DNA of 64,000 nucleotides from Rotaria socialis. Lineage: Eukaryota; Rotifera; Eurotatoria; Philodinida; Philodinidae. The stretch spans positions 174,655 to 238,654 of the forward strand of contig CAJNYU010000783.1 of the NCBI GenBank assembly GCA_905331475.1. The letters run 5' to 3'. Below the pieces are notes generated by a model that saw nothing but the letters and a program-made list of their open reading frames with translations, ran no database searches and had not been told where the DNA came from. A program made the position numbers and the translations under genes. Shown piece by piece: positions 25,501 to 38,060 of this stretch. Position 1 is the stretch's first letter. Every line of letters starts with the position of its first letter.

Positions 25501-28500
25501 ATTTTATTAAAACACGATATTTATATAAAAGCAATCGATGTTGTGTTCGTGGTAGAACTTGTAATGCGTTATCAATAGCATCTAATGCTGAATGCCATGA
25601 ATGTTTATCCATATAAATTTGTACTAAAACGCCATAAAGCGCCGAACGAATTTGTGCATCTTCTTGTGGATTCGATGCTGTTGAAATTATTTGCTGTTGA
25701 TCATTATCATCATTCGGAATGGGTTTTTTCTCTTTTTTATTTACTAATGGCTGTTTTTTTGGTTTGAAATTTTCCGTAGCTGTAGATTTTTGTTCTCTCT
25801 AAATAATAGAAAACGAAAAGAACAGCTTCCATCGTTAGCCGAAGATTTATTGTCATACTGTTTCTTTTTCATTTTGACTTGATACAATAGATTTTGGTGC
25901 AACAATATTTATATGATGAATAAATTCATTCAATGGATCTAATAAAAGTGATCGTTCCAATTTACGTTTTATTGATAATCGACATGTATTCCAAAAGTAA
26001 CGTGCTAAATGCATTGTCAATTCATATAGATCAGCTTTAGATGCATAACTAAAAGATATTACAATCAAAGTACAAAACAAAAATTACATATGAAACTAGT
26101 AAGTTTTTACCTAGCTGCTTCAACGAGAATCGCAAGTACTTCTTTTCGTTCTTGTTTTTGTCCACTCTGTTGTTTTAGTAAACATTCAGCATGAGCACCA
26201 CATGCACGACTAACATATTCGTTAGCTAATGATAATTGAAATCTTTTTTTTTAATAGAAAAAGAGAATAAAATAAAGTAGCCGTTCATTTTTGTTATCTT
26301 ATTTCAGTTGGAAAATAATTACTTTTCTACTTTTCGTGTTTGAAAAAGTGTAATTAACTCAAGAGTTTTATCTCGACAATAAGCTGTTGTTTCAATCTCA
26401 TTAGCTCGATTAGCTACTATACCCAATCGACACCATAATTGTAATTCAACAAGTGGATCAGGCCATGTACATTGGCCGACAAAAGTAACCGCCTAAATAT
26501 AGGAAATACGAATTCGTATGCTTTTGTGTATATTAAAAAAAAAAAAGAGATAACTTTCTTACGGTCACTTTAACTTCATAGAGAGAGAAACTCTAGTGTA
26601 GGCTAAATTTGAACGTATATCGATCTATAGTTCAGAAATCATCTTTGTATTCTCAAGATATGAATAGAAAACAATAAATTATTTTAAAATTTATGAAGAA
26701 ATCAACATTACTTTGTTAAATAAAAGGAAAGAAATTCGAATCTCGTTTGTGTGCGTATGTATGATTTATACATCGCTGTTTCTTTTTTTGAAAATTTCGA
26801 CAGTCTAAGAAATTTATGAGTTTTTATTGCTCTATAGAGACATACTATATAAGAGCATATTTGAGTTCTTTTCTCTTAGTGTATTGAAATTAATTAGGTT
26901 GAAAAGCATGTCTTTGCATGTATAAAGGATAAAACCATGTCACTTTGTTGGTAATATTTAGAGACATGGTTTTAATTAGTCGGACAATCCAATAAAGCTC
27001 AACAGCGTTTGCTTATGACTGTTATTTCACGATAGACATCCCCTGGCGGAAGAAGGTTCTCTCTGTACTTTTATAATACTATCGTGTATTTTTTTGTCAT
27101 TTTTGGGTGATATCCAAGATCTCATATATCTCATTAGTATTTATTAGTTGGTTAAAAGTATCTTTCGATACAATCAATAGAACAGCGTTTCTATTCAATA
27201 CACTGTCTGTTCTTGGCGCAGCTGAGGCAAATAAAAATTTTTGGACCATCAGTACTGTTTGTTTTACTTGTTTTCTTATCTTATAAATAATCTCCTGTTT
27301 TATAATTATCTATTCAATAATTCATATCAAAACTGTAACCAGAAGAAGTAAACAATCGATTTGGCCCTGTAAGAATATTTCTTTAAATTCTTTAACATTT
27401 TTGTATTAATTCTTATTACAAACGAAAAGGATTCTTATAGGTTCGGAGAATGGAAAAAGAATTATGTTTGTATAGGTTCTCGTCTGACCCTATGTAATGT
27501 TATTGGTTTCAAATCTAAATGAGATCATTCTTAGTACTAGTCATGCTTACCTGTTTAAGGTTCATTCCATCTTTACCATCATGCCAACCATTATCCAGAC
27601 GTGATAGTGTATCAACTGCAATGACAGCGCGTGATAGTGTATTTAGACTAGTTGCATTTTCCTAACAAAATGGAAAGTATGCTTTTGATAATGAATATTT
27701 TTCAACTTACATCTTCATCACCTAGGATACTCGAGAGAGATGATTTAACTGATTGTTGCAGTTGCTGTTTAATGGTAACCCACAATTGTAGAAGTGTTTG
27801 GCGATCTCGGATTGAAACTGAAAGTGGCTTAGCAACTTCTTCGTGCGTTTGATTGATGGCATATTCGCATATCTTTGATCAAATAAAAAACAGAAGCGTA
27901 AATTAAAATTTTCTTGTTGCTTCCTGTTTATTGAAAGGCTTACATCAAGAGCAGCTTTAAATTCTTCCAATTTGACAGTATTCGATGATGATCCAGCAGC
28001 TGCCGCGTTTGCTGCAGCAGCAGCTGGATCAGACTTGGCTCCTTTTTTTGTCGGCGGTGCAGCTGGTTGAGGTATCGGAGTTGCCTGTGCAATCAGTTGA
28101 GCTTCATCAGGCGATAATGGTAATAGCGTAATATAGGCATTTCCAAGAGCTACACTTAAATTGATCAATAGAAGAATTTCACTACATAAAAAGAGAAATT
28201 CATTGGTTTATATGCTTCTTTTTAAATTAAAAAAGGCTAACCGTTCATGACCAATCTTTCTTAATCCATTAACAATTGTAGATAGAGGTTCAAGAATAAG
28301 TCGTAAACGGCTGCTATAAAATAAATGACGTGTATAATTCCATATATATTCTCCAGCCCGACAAATCAGCCATGATTCATTGAGTAATTGACCTAGAACC
28401 GATCCTGTTGCAAAATGTGCACAAGCACGACTAGACAATTGTTGAAGCCATTGACTACAATCAATAGTATAGTTGATTTCTTTTTAAATTCTACTCTTAA

Positions 28501-31500
28501 AAAATTACCAGTAATATTTCCAATCATTATCTGATTCTTGTTGTACTTGTACTCGTTGTGCAGCTGGTACTGTTGGCATTGGTGGTCGAACTGGTGAATC
28601 AAATAATTCTATACGACGTTCACGAATGAATTCGATATCAGCCTATTTACAATCATAAATTAACAATAACAGAAATTTGAAATATTTATACTTCGCCAGC
28701 AATGAAATGTATTTCAGCTATTAGTCGAACAAGATCACGTTGAAATACATTCGGCTTTGTTGATTCACTATTTTCATTGAATAACGAACGACGTTCTTCA
28801 TTATCGTATAATAAACAAAAACGAGCTGCTGAACGACATATATCCCATATTTCTTGTCTACGCGCAATCATTGTTAAATCAGCCCATAATTTTAATCTTA
28901 AGCATACACACAGACTTAAAACATGACTTTTACTTTCAAGATATTCTTACCTTTTATCCTGATTCGTTTCCGACATGAGACGTTCATATTGTGTCGTACT
29001 TTGAATACATTTTTCATAATGATCAGCAAAACCTTTCAATTGTGCTGTTGGATTTGCACGCATTTTCCCAATAGCTAAAAGTATTAATTATTTGTTTTTA
29101 AGTCAAAGAATTCATTTAAAAGAAAAACATAATGCGGTTTTACCATTCGGATTCTCTGAATCTAATACAACTTGAAATGCATCTTGTGCTAACAATAAGC
29201 AAGCTTCAGTAAGTAGAGCACGTTGTCTATTTCTATTTCCATTTGTCGCTTTTCCAGCTTGTTCAATGATTGTTGCAACACGATCATCAATATTTTCAGG
29301 AGTCTTATATAATTCACAACGTAAATGAAGTCTTTCTAATGCTAGGTTAATACGAGATGCATAAATAGATGTATCATCCAAATGTTTCGCCTACGAGATG
29401 AAATTATTGTAGTAGATCGAAATAAAAGAATTTAAATTTTTACTTTCAGTAAATTATTTTTAGCTGAGTCAAGTTGTTCAATATCTTCTTCAATTTTTGC
29501 TAATTCAAAATGAGCTTGACTTCGTAATAACCAATCAAGACTAGAAAAGTGAGCAAATTTATTTTAAATAAATACGAATTTAATATTTTACCTTTGTATA
29601 CGTTCAAGAATATTAACAAGTGTTGTTAATGCTTTTCGTATTCTTCCTCGAAGATTCGTTTGTAATAATGGTAAACATAAATTCCATAGATTAACACAAC
29701 CTGTTTGAACTAAATCAAATTCACCTGTACGAATTAATGATTCGAGTGTTTCTTCTGTTAATTCAATCGCTCGAATACGTGTCTTGAGAAGAAAAATAAA
29801 GGTAGAATACTCTATATCTTCAACGAGCAATATCTTACATCTACAGAACTTTTGCTATATAATTGTTCATTTTCTCCTAAATTTTTAATCATGTATTCAG
29901 CTTGTATTAATCTTACTTCAAGAAGATATTCTGGTTCCTACAAAATGAATACGGTATAATATTTTTCCTGCTTTTTGTCTTAATATAACAGTTCGGATAA
30001 AAGTTCAGTATTAGCTGTTTCATTACAGAGCAAAATGTCTATTGCAGTCATATACTTAAAAAATTGATTTAAAAGATTTAAACCTTATACAAGACAGATA
30101 AGAGATTCTGGGAAAGTAAAATAACAACATTTAATCCTAAGATATCTTTGTCAACTGTTTTAATACTCTCAAGCTGTCAAGTAAAAAGTTATATTCCTTT
30201 GGTGGATTAGTGAAAGTCGAGAAGAACTTAATTGATGCGGCATGCCTCTAGCAAAAGTCTTTTTTTTAGAAAATACTCAAAAATGGCTCGAATATATTAA
30301 GAAAGATCCAAGCAAACAAAAGAGCATTGATGATCCAAACATAGTCGTTGAACCTTTTTGTTTATTATTTTGTGTGTAACTGATTCGGCCATACACAGTT
30401 TTTATTAGGAATTCATTTTTCAAGATTTTTAATGTGAAAGCCAAAATTTTATTTGAATATCTGACGTATTCCAAATAAGTAAGTTTAATTAAGGACTTGA
30501 CAATAACGTTTATGTCAGCTGTGTCGCGATAGCATTCAAAGTATGAACTTTTTGTTTCTACGCACTGTATAGTTCCAGGGGAAAAAACTCATTCGGGCAT
30601 TCCCAGCCATTCCTATCCATCCCTATCCACTCGAATGGCTCGGAATGAGATTTTCCCCCTTGATATAGTTGCACTAGACATTTTGCTACTTTTTAATAGA
30701 AAACTGATCAAGTCTGTACAATACTGCATCGGACACAATGCAGAGAACTTTATGAATACTTGACTTTTTCCCGCAACCGTTATTTTGTTTTTTACTTTTA
30801 ATCGAATATTTGCAAGAGCATCAAGAATAACTTTAGTCAAATCAGTATAACGAAGTAAGAGTGAAAGACGACCGGATTCAATTAATAAACGATGTCTAAA
30901 AAACACAAAAATAATTTATATTCAAAACAGAAAATTTAATTCAATACTTTTCATATGATGTGAGTGTTCTATCTGGTCGAGTAGTATGATTATCTTTTGA
31001 AGTTAAATCTTTAGCTGATTTATGAGCAGGCATAGCACTACGCAAGGGTAAGGCAATAATGCGATCAAATGCATTTTTTAAACTTTCATTTGTTTCATGT
31101 GTTGTACTATTTTCAATAATTTCTCTGAAAAAAAGTCATTTCTTACTATAAAATAATTTCGAAAAAGAAATCGTTTACTTATGAATGGATGCAAGTTCTA
31201 TTAGTAATCGATTGAACAGAGATGATGGTTCATCAGTTGGTGCATACGGTAAAAGATTGTCTGGTTCCAAGACATTGTTTACAGTCTAATGAAAAGGATG
31301 ATAACGTTATATTTATTTTTTCTTCATATTAAAATCTTACTAAAAATTGAAGAACATTTGAAAGAAGAGGAAGTTGCTTTTTGCGACATAGCTGTAAAAG
31401 TTGTACACTCGTTTCTCGAGCTTTTGTGATGTTATTCGCATCCATGTAACATCGAACTAGTTCACTTGAAGAGAAAGATTTCTTTTTTTTTAAGTGAAAA

Positions 31501-32757
31501 ATTGAAGACTAGAAAATATTTACAAAAGAAGTTGAGCTTGCCAAGGATAGTCTTTTTCATCAGTAATATTTATCATTGTATCGATAACTTGTTGAAAACT
31601 GTCACACAGATATTTTCGATAGTCAGTACGAAAAAATGGTCGAATATAATTAAAATAGATAACTGATGCATTGTAAACAAGAAATTGATATCTTTAAAAA
31701 CATTCAACAAAATTAGTTTTTCTCATGCGAAAAAGAAACTAAAGTGCTCACCTTGGCGATACTGAAGCAAAGGAAAGACATTTTTGTAAGAATGGTATAG
31801 CATTGTTCAAAGAACCCTAAACAATGAAATGTTTTTACAAAAAAAAAGAATTAAAATATGAAGTCGTTCTTTTCAAACGTATGGCTACCAAAAGCTGATA
31901 GTGTATGATGTTTTCTAATTTCTTGTCACTGTTATTTTTCCTTTTGTGTAAAATAATAATATTCAAAAACGAAGTTTACTATCCATCTAAGTACTGATCT
32001 CAGGTTTCCTTTCGTCTTTTATATATGATAGATTATGAAAATAAATAATCAGTAAAAATTTTAAGCAAGTTTACTTGCAATCGATACTCATAAAGTTAAA
32101 CCCAGCCTGTAGGAAATGTGCATCTCATGTAGTATTCAAATTAAAAATAATTCAATTGAATCGTATGTCAAATCTCATCAAATTTTTATTCAACAGGGAA
32201 AAAAGAAAATAGCATTTGTTGGCTTAAAATGTTTGTAAGAAACGATGTTGTAAATAGACGGTTCTTATGCAGCGTCTATGACATATATCAACAAAGTCTT
32301 CTGAATTATTGTAGTGTTGAGTGAGAGTACGTTTTTCTGTTGTATTACTTACGAAATCTTGCGCTGCTTTTGGCATGTACATACGAAATTGACATAAATA
32401 AGCGCGTCCAACAAATTGACTTTTAACTGGACTTAACGAAAAAAACATTTGAAGACATTCATCAGCTATCGAGTCCGCATTTAACTATGAACATAGGCAA
32501 ATATTTTATGATGACAGGAAAAAATTAAATAGATTCTTACATCAAGAGCACTTTCTGCAAGTAATACATATATATCTTGTCCGATAGTATCTTTACTTTG
32601 AACAAGGTTGACTTGAAAATTTTGTTGAAGTTTTTGAAATGCATCAGATAGTAGTTGAATGTCTAGAATTTACAAATAAAATATAAAAAAGAGAGAAAGA
32701 CAACAGACCATTTAATTCAGTGCCAGTCACGACCAAACGACGAATTTGTGCGTCCAT
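13549..32757 (-). CDS. CFAP46: CFAP46, cilia- and flagella-associated protein 46
   Basis: A large multi-exon gene read from ATG 32757 (MDAQIRRLVVTGTELN, exon 1 32709-32757) to TGA 13549-13551. Exons are short with mostly 45-80 bp introns. Early exons give QFVGRAYLCQFRMYMPKAAQ and FLVYNASVIYFNYIRPF, which match the conserved start of metazoan CFAP46 (TTC40). The middle is all-helical TPR-like sequence with low-complexity linkers (PAAPPTKKGAKSDP and an Ala run at about 27980-28070). The 3' part has LILVVDPRLASLPLESLEMF, GGISRDFSIQSVYYRL and later GGVKSILLNQW, resembling a CHAT-like fold, then a Lys/Ser/Pro-rich tail ending LPNLTFTP. CFAP46 belongs to the C1d projection of the axonemal central apparatus and is needed for normal ciliary beat. 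Longer introns (about 15070-16420, 17170-18960, 26500-27550, 29940-30770) hold repeats or nothing recognisable. I did not verify every splice site. Confidence 0.9.
15264..15460. repeat. Tandem duplication, ~92-94 bp unit, in CFAP46 intron
   Basis: Two near-identical units in tandem, each running CGCAGTAATATATTTTAC through an ATCATTTAGTATTC block to a T-run and GAAAAA, begin at 15265 and 15358. A third begins at 15449 but stops after a few bases. They lie in a CFAP46 intron of about 1.3 kb. Confidence 0.85.
17402..18285 (-). mobile_element. Degenerate mariner-type transposon in CFAP46 intron
   Basis: An 884-bp element with long inverted termini. The left end reads CTTAGGTCCGGCCAAAAGTT and the right end mirrors it as CTTAGGTCTAACCAAAAGTT, followed in both by CTGCAATTTAAAA. 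Similarity between arms extends about 180 bp. It is bounded by TA on both sides (17400-17401, 18286-18287), the Tc1/mariner target. On the minus strand broken pieces of transposase can be read: DESSKTFVHEGRF, then MVLSVDKGKTVGHKYYIENY and LKPFINEIWKQ, then SYPSYSPGLILCNFWL, the last corresponding to the HPPYSPDLAPCDFWLF block of mariner transposases. Stops and frameshifts separate them, and the 5' transposase half is missing. It is dead and shares CFAP46's transcribed strand. Confidence 0.88.
30575..30662. mobile_element. Short hAT-like MITE in CFAP46 intron
   Basis: An 88-bp palindrome starting CCAGGGGAAAAAACTCATTC and ending GAATGAGATTTTCCCCCTTG, with inverted internal blocks (CATTCC, CCATTC). 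Flanks GTATAGTT and ATATAGTT match at seven of eight positions, compatible with an old 8-bp hAT-style target duplication. It lies in the long CFAP46 intron between exons at about 30770 and 29940. Confidence 0.6.
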
Positions 32758-35055
32758 TGAGTAACTATTTTTGAATAAACTAAATTATTTTGTTATACTT
32801 ATCAAGTTTTTGGTGAACAAATTTGGATTAGTTGTAACATTCGGCATTCCATCAACAGTTACCTTGGCGAACAACTCTCCCAATAAATAATCATTCACTA
32901 GCGACATCTTTTTAACATAGATAACTCGGTTCAAAACGCGAACTACTACAGCTTTTGCTTGACGATACAAGAATACACGGCTAATGTAAGGTCTTTAACA
33001 AACAATATCTAAATCAACCAGAAATATTTCAGCTTCGTCGTAAGTTTGAAGATAAAAGGATAAGAATACTTACTTTTGGTTTTGTATAGCAAATTCAAAG
33101 ATAGTATTCCTATTTCATGTGGATTTCATGTACAGAAATATTTATTGAGTTGCGTTATGAATCATCATTGAAAGAAATAATTTCTATTAGCAATACAAAA
33201 TAATAAATTAGATTTTTCACATTAATGAATTGCATGTGTCTCCATGGTAGCGTCCACATTTTCCCTTAACTCGTGCCCACATAAATGTTACTGCAACATT
33301 ACAGTCTTGCTTTAATGATAATACTTTGTCGTATACGATCAATACAATTGGAGCCGTGATCACAACAATAGAAGGCTAAAAACGGCTGTTTGAAATGAAA
33401 CTAGAAGTATTTTACAGTTATCCTTCAGAATTGGACTGAATCATTCGTTTTATTTTATTTTATTAATAACCATAGTCATTTTTTTCGTTTGCGTTTAAAT
33501 ATTATTTTCAGAGAAACTCATCATTTCTTTGATTATCTCTAATGACTTGAGCATCGTATCAAGTTTATACAGAATAAATTGAAAATTGTTTATCAAACAC
33601 GTCCACCAATTGTGAATACAGGTTATGTTGCACTTCAAAACTCAGATTTGGGTAGATATTGCTTTTAGGTTCTGTTTCATTTTAGACTATCGTTTAAAAA
33701 TCACATTTATCTCTGAATGCTTTGATTAATCTTTCTAATGTACTAATGGAATGCGCTAATATATACACGAAGATTCTTTATCTAAACATTTAGAATGATT
33801 AATAGACCATCGTGTACGAGAGCAACGCCTGGTTTGATTGCATAATATAATATTTTCATTATTATTTGATTATAACTATTCGTTGTGCGAAATAAAGTGT
33901 TCTCTCGGGTAATATCAAACGCATTATGACTATTTATCAGGAATCAAGGTTCGAAAACATATCAAGAGAACATATTAATATACATAAAAGCATATTTTTA
34001 TGTGTTGAATGTATACTTTTCTATTTTATTTTTCTTGCAATTTTGCATTAATATTGACCATTCTTGTTATCCAGTGTGAAAAAGTAATTAATATTACAAA
34101 ATTGTAAGGAAGACCATTAGCAGTCGATGACTAAAATACAAATGTTCTACTGTATCACCATAAATATTTTTCATAAGCGAATATAAAAATATTCTATTCT
34201 TCTAACTAAAATAGTATATTATTAATGTGCAGGATTATTTTTTTCAACTTAATCGAATGCAAATTGTATCTATTCACAAGTATTAGGCATCGTTGATTAT
34301 TAAATATCTATTATGTATTTTTTTTTACTTGCTACCGTGTTTTATGTTCGATAAAAGTATCTGAAAAGTCAGAATAGAGTAAAAGCAATACATATATTAA
34401 TTATATTGATAATTGATTTCATATGTGAAACTTCGTTTGCGAATATCCCCTTTGCCGTTAAAGAAAAATAAATTTTATCTCTTGTCTACCTAATATTTCA
34501 GCTTGAAACCATATAATATAGCCAGAATTCAATCGTCGAATATGTTGACCAGTTGTCCATTTCAGTTCATTATCTTTCTTTGGACTTCAATTTGATTTTG
34601 AACAATAAAAAGAGTACTTGTAGAATGATAACAAACGTTTTTACTACAGGCTCAGTGTTGCGTGATGAAGTATTATTTCAAAATGGTCTACAAGCAAGCA
34701 TTAAGACTTGTTTTCTTCACATTTATTTAGTACGAGTAGATTCGTTGCCGTATGCCTTGTTAATAATCATAAAATTCAAGCAAATGATTGAGAAATTTTC
34801 ATTGAATTGCTACATTCATTATATTTTATGATTAAAAACAGTGTACAGAAATCATCGTTCAGGAGTATCAAGAACTATTACTAGTTATGGAAAGAACCAT
34901 CTCAGTATAACAATATGAAAAAGTTCTAAAACAAATACACTATATGTAATATTTCTTACACATTGATTTATAACAATATCAGTGAGTTTTACCGAGAAAT
35001 TCTATGTTTAAAAACAGAATTATTCGGATAATTTTAGAGCTTGAAAATAAAGCAA
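32758..35055. other. Intergenic upstream of CFAP46
   Basis: Presumed promoter and 5' flank of CFAP46, followed by AT-rich DNA. A 61-codon frame at 32785-32970 (-), ending just upstream of the CFAP46 start, and a 92-codon frame at 34553-34831 (+) without an ATG start, show no domain. I see no repeat copy or RNA gene here. Confidence 0.5.
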
Positions 35056-35400
35056 ATGATGAGCAGCGTTTCGTGCATGAGGATTTCATCTAATGTTCTA
35101 ACTTATGTTTTTAGAAACCGAAATCGATTCAAGAATTTCAATGACGATTGTATCAAACATTCGAATATTAAGTATAGTGGCACGTTTTTATCAAATCTAC
35201 TCAGCGAATTCTTCTTATATTTGCTCATATTAGAATATAATGTTGTAAATAGCAATAAAACTACACTACAGGGTAACAAAAACCAATATCTACGAATGAA
35301 TGCTGTATTTTATAATCTCCATTGTTTCTTCAGAGAAATATATATTAAAGTTATTTTTTACAAGATCAGTACATTCATATCGCGGAACATCATCATTTAG
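35056..35400 (+). CDS. Hypothetical ORF, 114 aa
   Basis: From ATG 35056 to TAG 35398-35400 the frame stays open for 114 codons, which is long for this base composition. The product is Asn/Phe/Ile-rich with no signal peptide and no domain I recognise. No splice partner or homologous family is apparent. It may be an orphan gene, a remnant or chance. Confidence 0.2.
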   Translation: MMSSVSCMRISSNVLTYVFRNRNRFKNFNDDCIKHSNIKYSGTFLSNLLSEFFLYLLILEYNVVNSNKTTLQGNKNQYLRMNAVFYNLHCFFREIYIKVIFYKISTFISRNIII

Positions 35401-35831
35401 GTACGTACTCTATAATAACTGTGATAAACCAAAACGTGATAACCGTTGAACTGATAAATCGTATGTGACAGTATCTAACTAGTCAACAATCAGTTTAAAG
35501 AATGTAACTCAAGTAAAACATGTAGCAAATCCGAAAAAGATCATTTGTTCCGGAACATTTTTTTGTTCGAAACATGTCAAAACTAATAAAAACAAGCCTA
35601 TTTTTAAGATAAATGTTTAGCTTGCTAATCGTATTCAGATGTAGGAGATGCCCTGTTAAACAGACTACTTATTCTTAGTAATGACTATTTCGTTCGGGCG
35701 AGATACTCATAGTTAAACAATTATCTATCGTTATGACCGTATTCCTACTGAGAACATTCTTACGCTTCATTGCGTCTTTTGCTGAAGGAATAAAAATAGT
35801 TATTCTTTACTATTTTTGTTTGCCACGTTTT

Positions 35832-36188
35832 TGTGTACTCCAAAAAAATGAGTACACTCTAGATTCGGTCAGTGTGTCCGGCCGTCCGTCCGGCCGTTAA
35901 CACGATAACTTTTGAAAGCCTCATCCAATTGTCATGAAATTTTGTACACAGAATGATCTCATCAATATCTCAGTCGAGTTCGAAGATGAAAGCAATCCGT
36001 GAAGAAATGGCTGAGTTATCGAAAAAGTTGTCATTATTAACCAGACCATCCCTGAGGGGGGGTACAGGGATTTTTTCAAAAAAAAAATTTTTTTTCTCTG
36101 AATTATTCAAAACATATATAAATCGACTCAGTTTTTGCAGTACACATAACAATCGGATACGAATCCGATGTTTCCTCATTTATTTTTT
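35832..36188 (+). repeat. Interspersed repeat family A, copy 3 (internally deleted)
   Basis: Same start hairpin as copy 2, here perfect (GTGTACTC, A-run, GAGTACAC), and the same end hairpin (ATCGGAT/ATCCGAT). About 190 bp between CAGTTTTT and GCAGTACACAT is missing relative to copy 2. An extra CCGTCCGGCCGT duplication sits near 35881-35896. No coding capacity. Confidence 0.85.
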
Positions 36189-36859
36189 CTGAAACTATTG
36201 CAGATCATTCTAAAATCAATGATGTACAATTCGCTCAAAATACCGAGGCGCTTACATGCTTTGGGGTGAGCTTTTTTGCCCCTACTAGTGCAACAAAAGA
36301 TATTCATTTTGATTATAATATTGATGATGATGATGAACAAGTTATTATGCCCGGGTAAATGAATCGGACAGCGAATCCGATAAGAATTTCAGGCGGCAGA
36401 TTCCAACGAGGTTCCTCAGGAAACCTTTCGGATTTCAACACTAGGGGTGTGTGAATGGGTCCACCACCTGGACTTACTTGGAATCCTGTAGTAACTGATC
36501 GGAATACGATTGGATCCAGTTATCGGATTGTTTCGTCCTAGAAAGATGTCGACTTCAATTTAATTGACATATAGCTACATGAAAATAAAAACTTGTGAAG
36601 TATTATTGTTGCTAAGAAATAAATAGTCTGCATATTATTCTTATTTATATATTATGCACTTTAATTTATTTTCGAAAAATAAAATTGTGAGGATGTTAAG
36701 AACAAAAGAATATATTCTTATAGTTGATTTAACATCAAACTAGACAATAAATATACTATCTATGTTTTCTTCAATGAGATTTTTATCCTTGGGGTTCATA
36801 CAGGTTGATACAACATTTTCCCATTGAATTGTTATTGGAAGGGCGTGGGGTATTGATAT
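36189..36859. other. Intergenic, partly GC-richer non-coding stretch
   Basis: 36200-36540 is less AT-rich than its surroundings and contains small palindromes (AATCGGACAGCGAATCCGAT) and a (GATGAT)n run, suggesting an old repeat. I could not find a second copy or termini in this window. A 70-codon minus-strand frame at 36740-36952 lacks recognisable features. Confidence 0.4.
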
Positions 36860-37237
36860 ATGAGTAACACTATTTGGTTCATCAACAACCACACACCCAT
36901 TTCTGAATTGCCAAGGTATGAATATGTTAAAACCACGATTAAACTTCAGCATACCGTAACTAAGAAAGATACAGTTAACAGTGCACTTATCTCAGTTTAC
37001 GAACGTGCACCTACGTTCTGTTCAGATGGTGACGTTTAATGCACAAGTGATACGCCGGTTGATGAAACAAAAGCAACAGTTTCTAACTTTATGACGCCTG
37101 AGCGAAATATCAAAGTATTAAGATCTACGAATGTCATAGATGATAATCCCACGTCAAAAGATGGCAATCTTAAAATGAAGCCTTTTAAAAGCATCGTGTT
37201 CAAATTGGGGACCAATACGGCATTTCAGACTATCTAG
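36860..37237 (+). pseudogene. Possible decayed coding fragment (one in-frame stop)
   Basis: From ATG 36860 the frame is open for 59 codons (MSNTIWFINNHTPISELPR start) to TAA 37037, then continues open for 66 more codons (through DETKATVSNFMTPERN) to TAG 37235. About 126 codons with one stop is unusual in this AT-rich DNA, and the composition is protein-like (few homopolymer residues). No family is recognised. It may be a relic gene, part of a decayed mobile element, or two exons of something I cannot join. Confidence 0.3.
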
Positions 37238-38060
37238 TCATGACAAAACTTGATATGGGAATCCACTTTTGCAATAATTATGCTTTTGTTGTTTAACACA
37301 TTGTAGAACATGCAAAAGCAATACCACAATTAAAGATAAACTGGAAAGTAGCGTTGATATTTCTAGAGTGAAATACATGTTATGCTTTTTGTCTTTTTTC
37401 ATCGTCTCTAGTTCGAGTATTTTACAGTCAAGAATTCTGTTTCTTATAGGACTAAAAAGAATATTGATCTCTATTTTATCATATAGAACAAAAAGACTTC
37501 TATCTTCTGCAATAATCGAGTAGCTAACGAGATTAAATACAATAGTTCAAACGTTTGAATCGTTTTAAGCAATTAATCAATTATTAGAGTAGCTGAAAAT
37601 ATTTTTATTTCTACGGTTAGATAGAGAAATCAGTTTTATGTCCAGTGGTATAAAATCCACGTTTTCCACTTAGAAATACTTTAAAATCATAGACGCTACA
37701 ACAGAGACAGGTGTGCAATGTATTCACTTAAATTTCTCTTTTTTGTAATAGTCATTTTGGGTATTCTTTCTTTTCTGGATTTTCGAAACACATTCTGTTT
37801 TCTTTTTTTTAAGAGTCATATCTATCGTTCAAGTTTCATTTATCTGAATCGATTTCTCTGCGATGATAGAATAAGTGAAAATATTTATAGAAAGGTCCAA
37901 TAAAATACATCTTCATCATTTCTAACCTATTAAACATCAAAATACTTTTAGATCAAGACGAACTTATGCAAAATCAATTTTTAAATGGATCCCTTTTAGT
38001 TAATTATGAAATTTAATTACCATTAGTAGCAATAAAAGAATCAAATCTGATTATTTTTAA
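37238..38060. other. Intergenic, no supported gene
   Basis: AT-rich. A 61-codon frame at 37718-37903 (+) starts with a hydrophobic stretch (MYSLKFLFFVIVILGILSF) and could in principle be a small secreted or membrane peptide, but the rest is low-complexity Phe/Asn/Arg and nothing supports it further. Confidence 0.4.
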
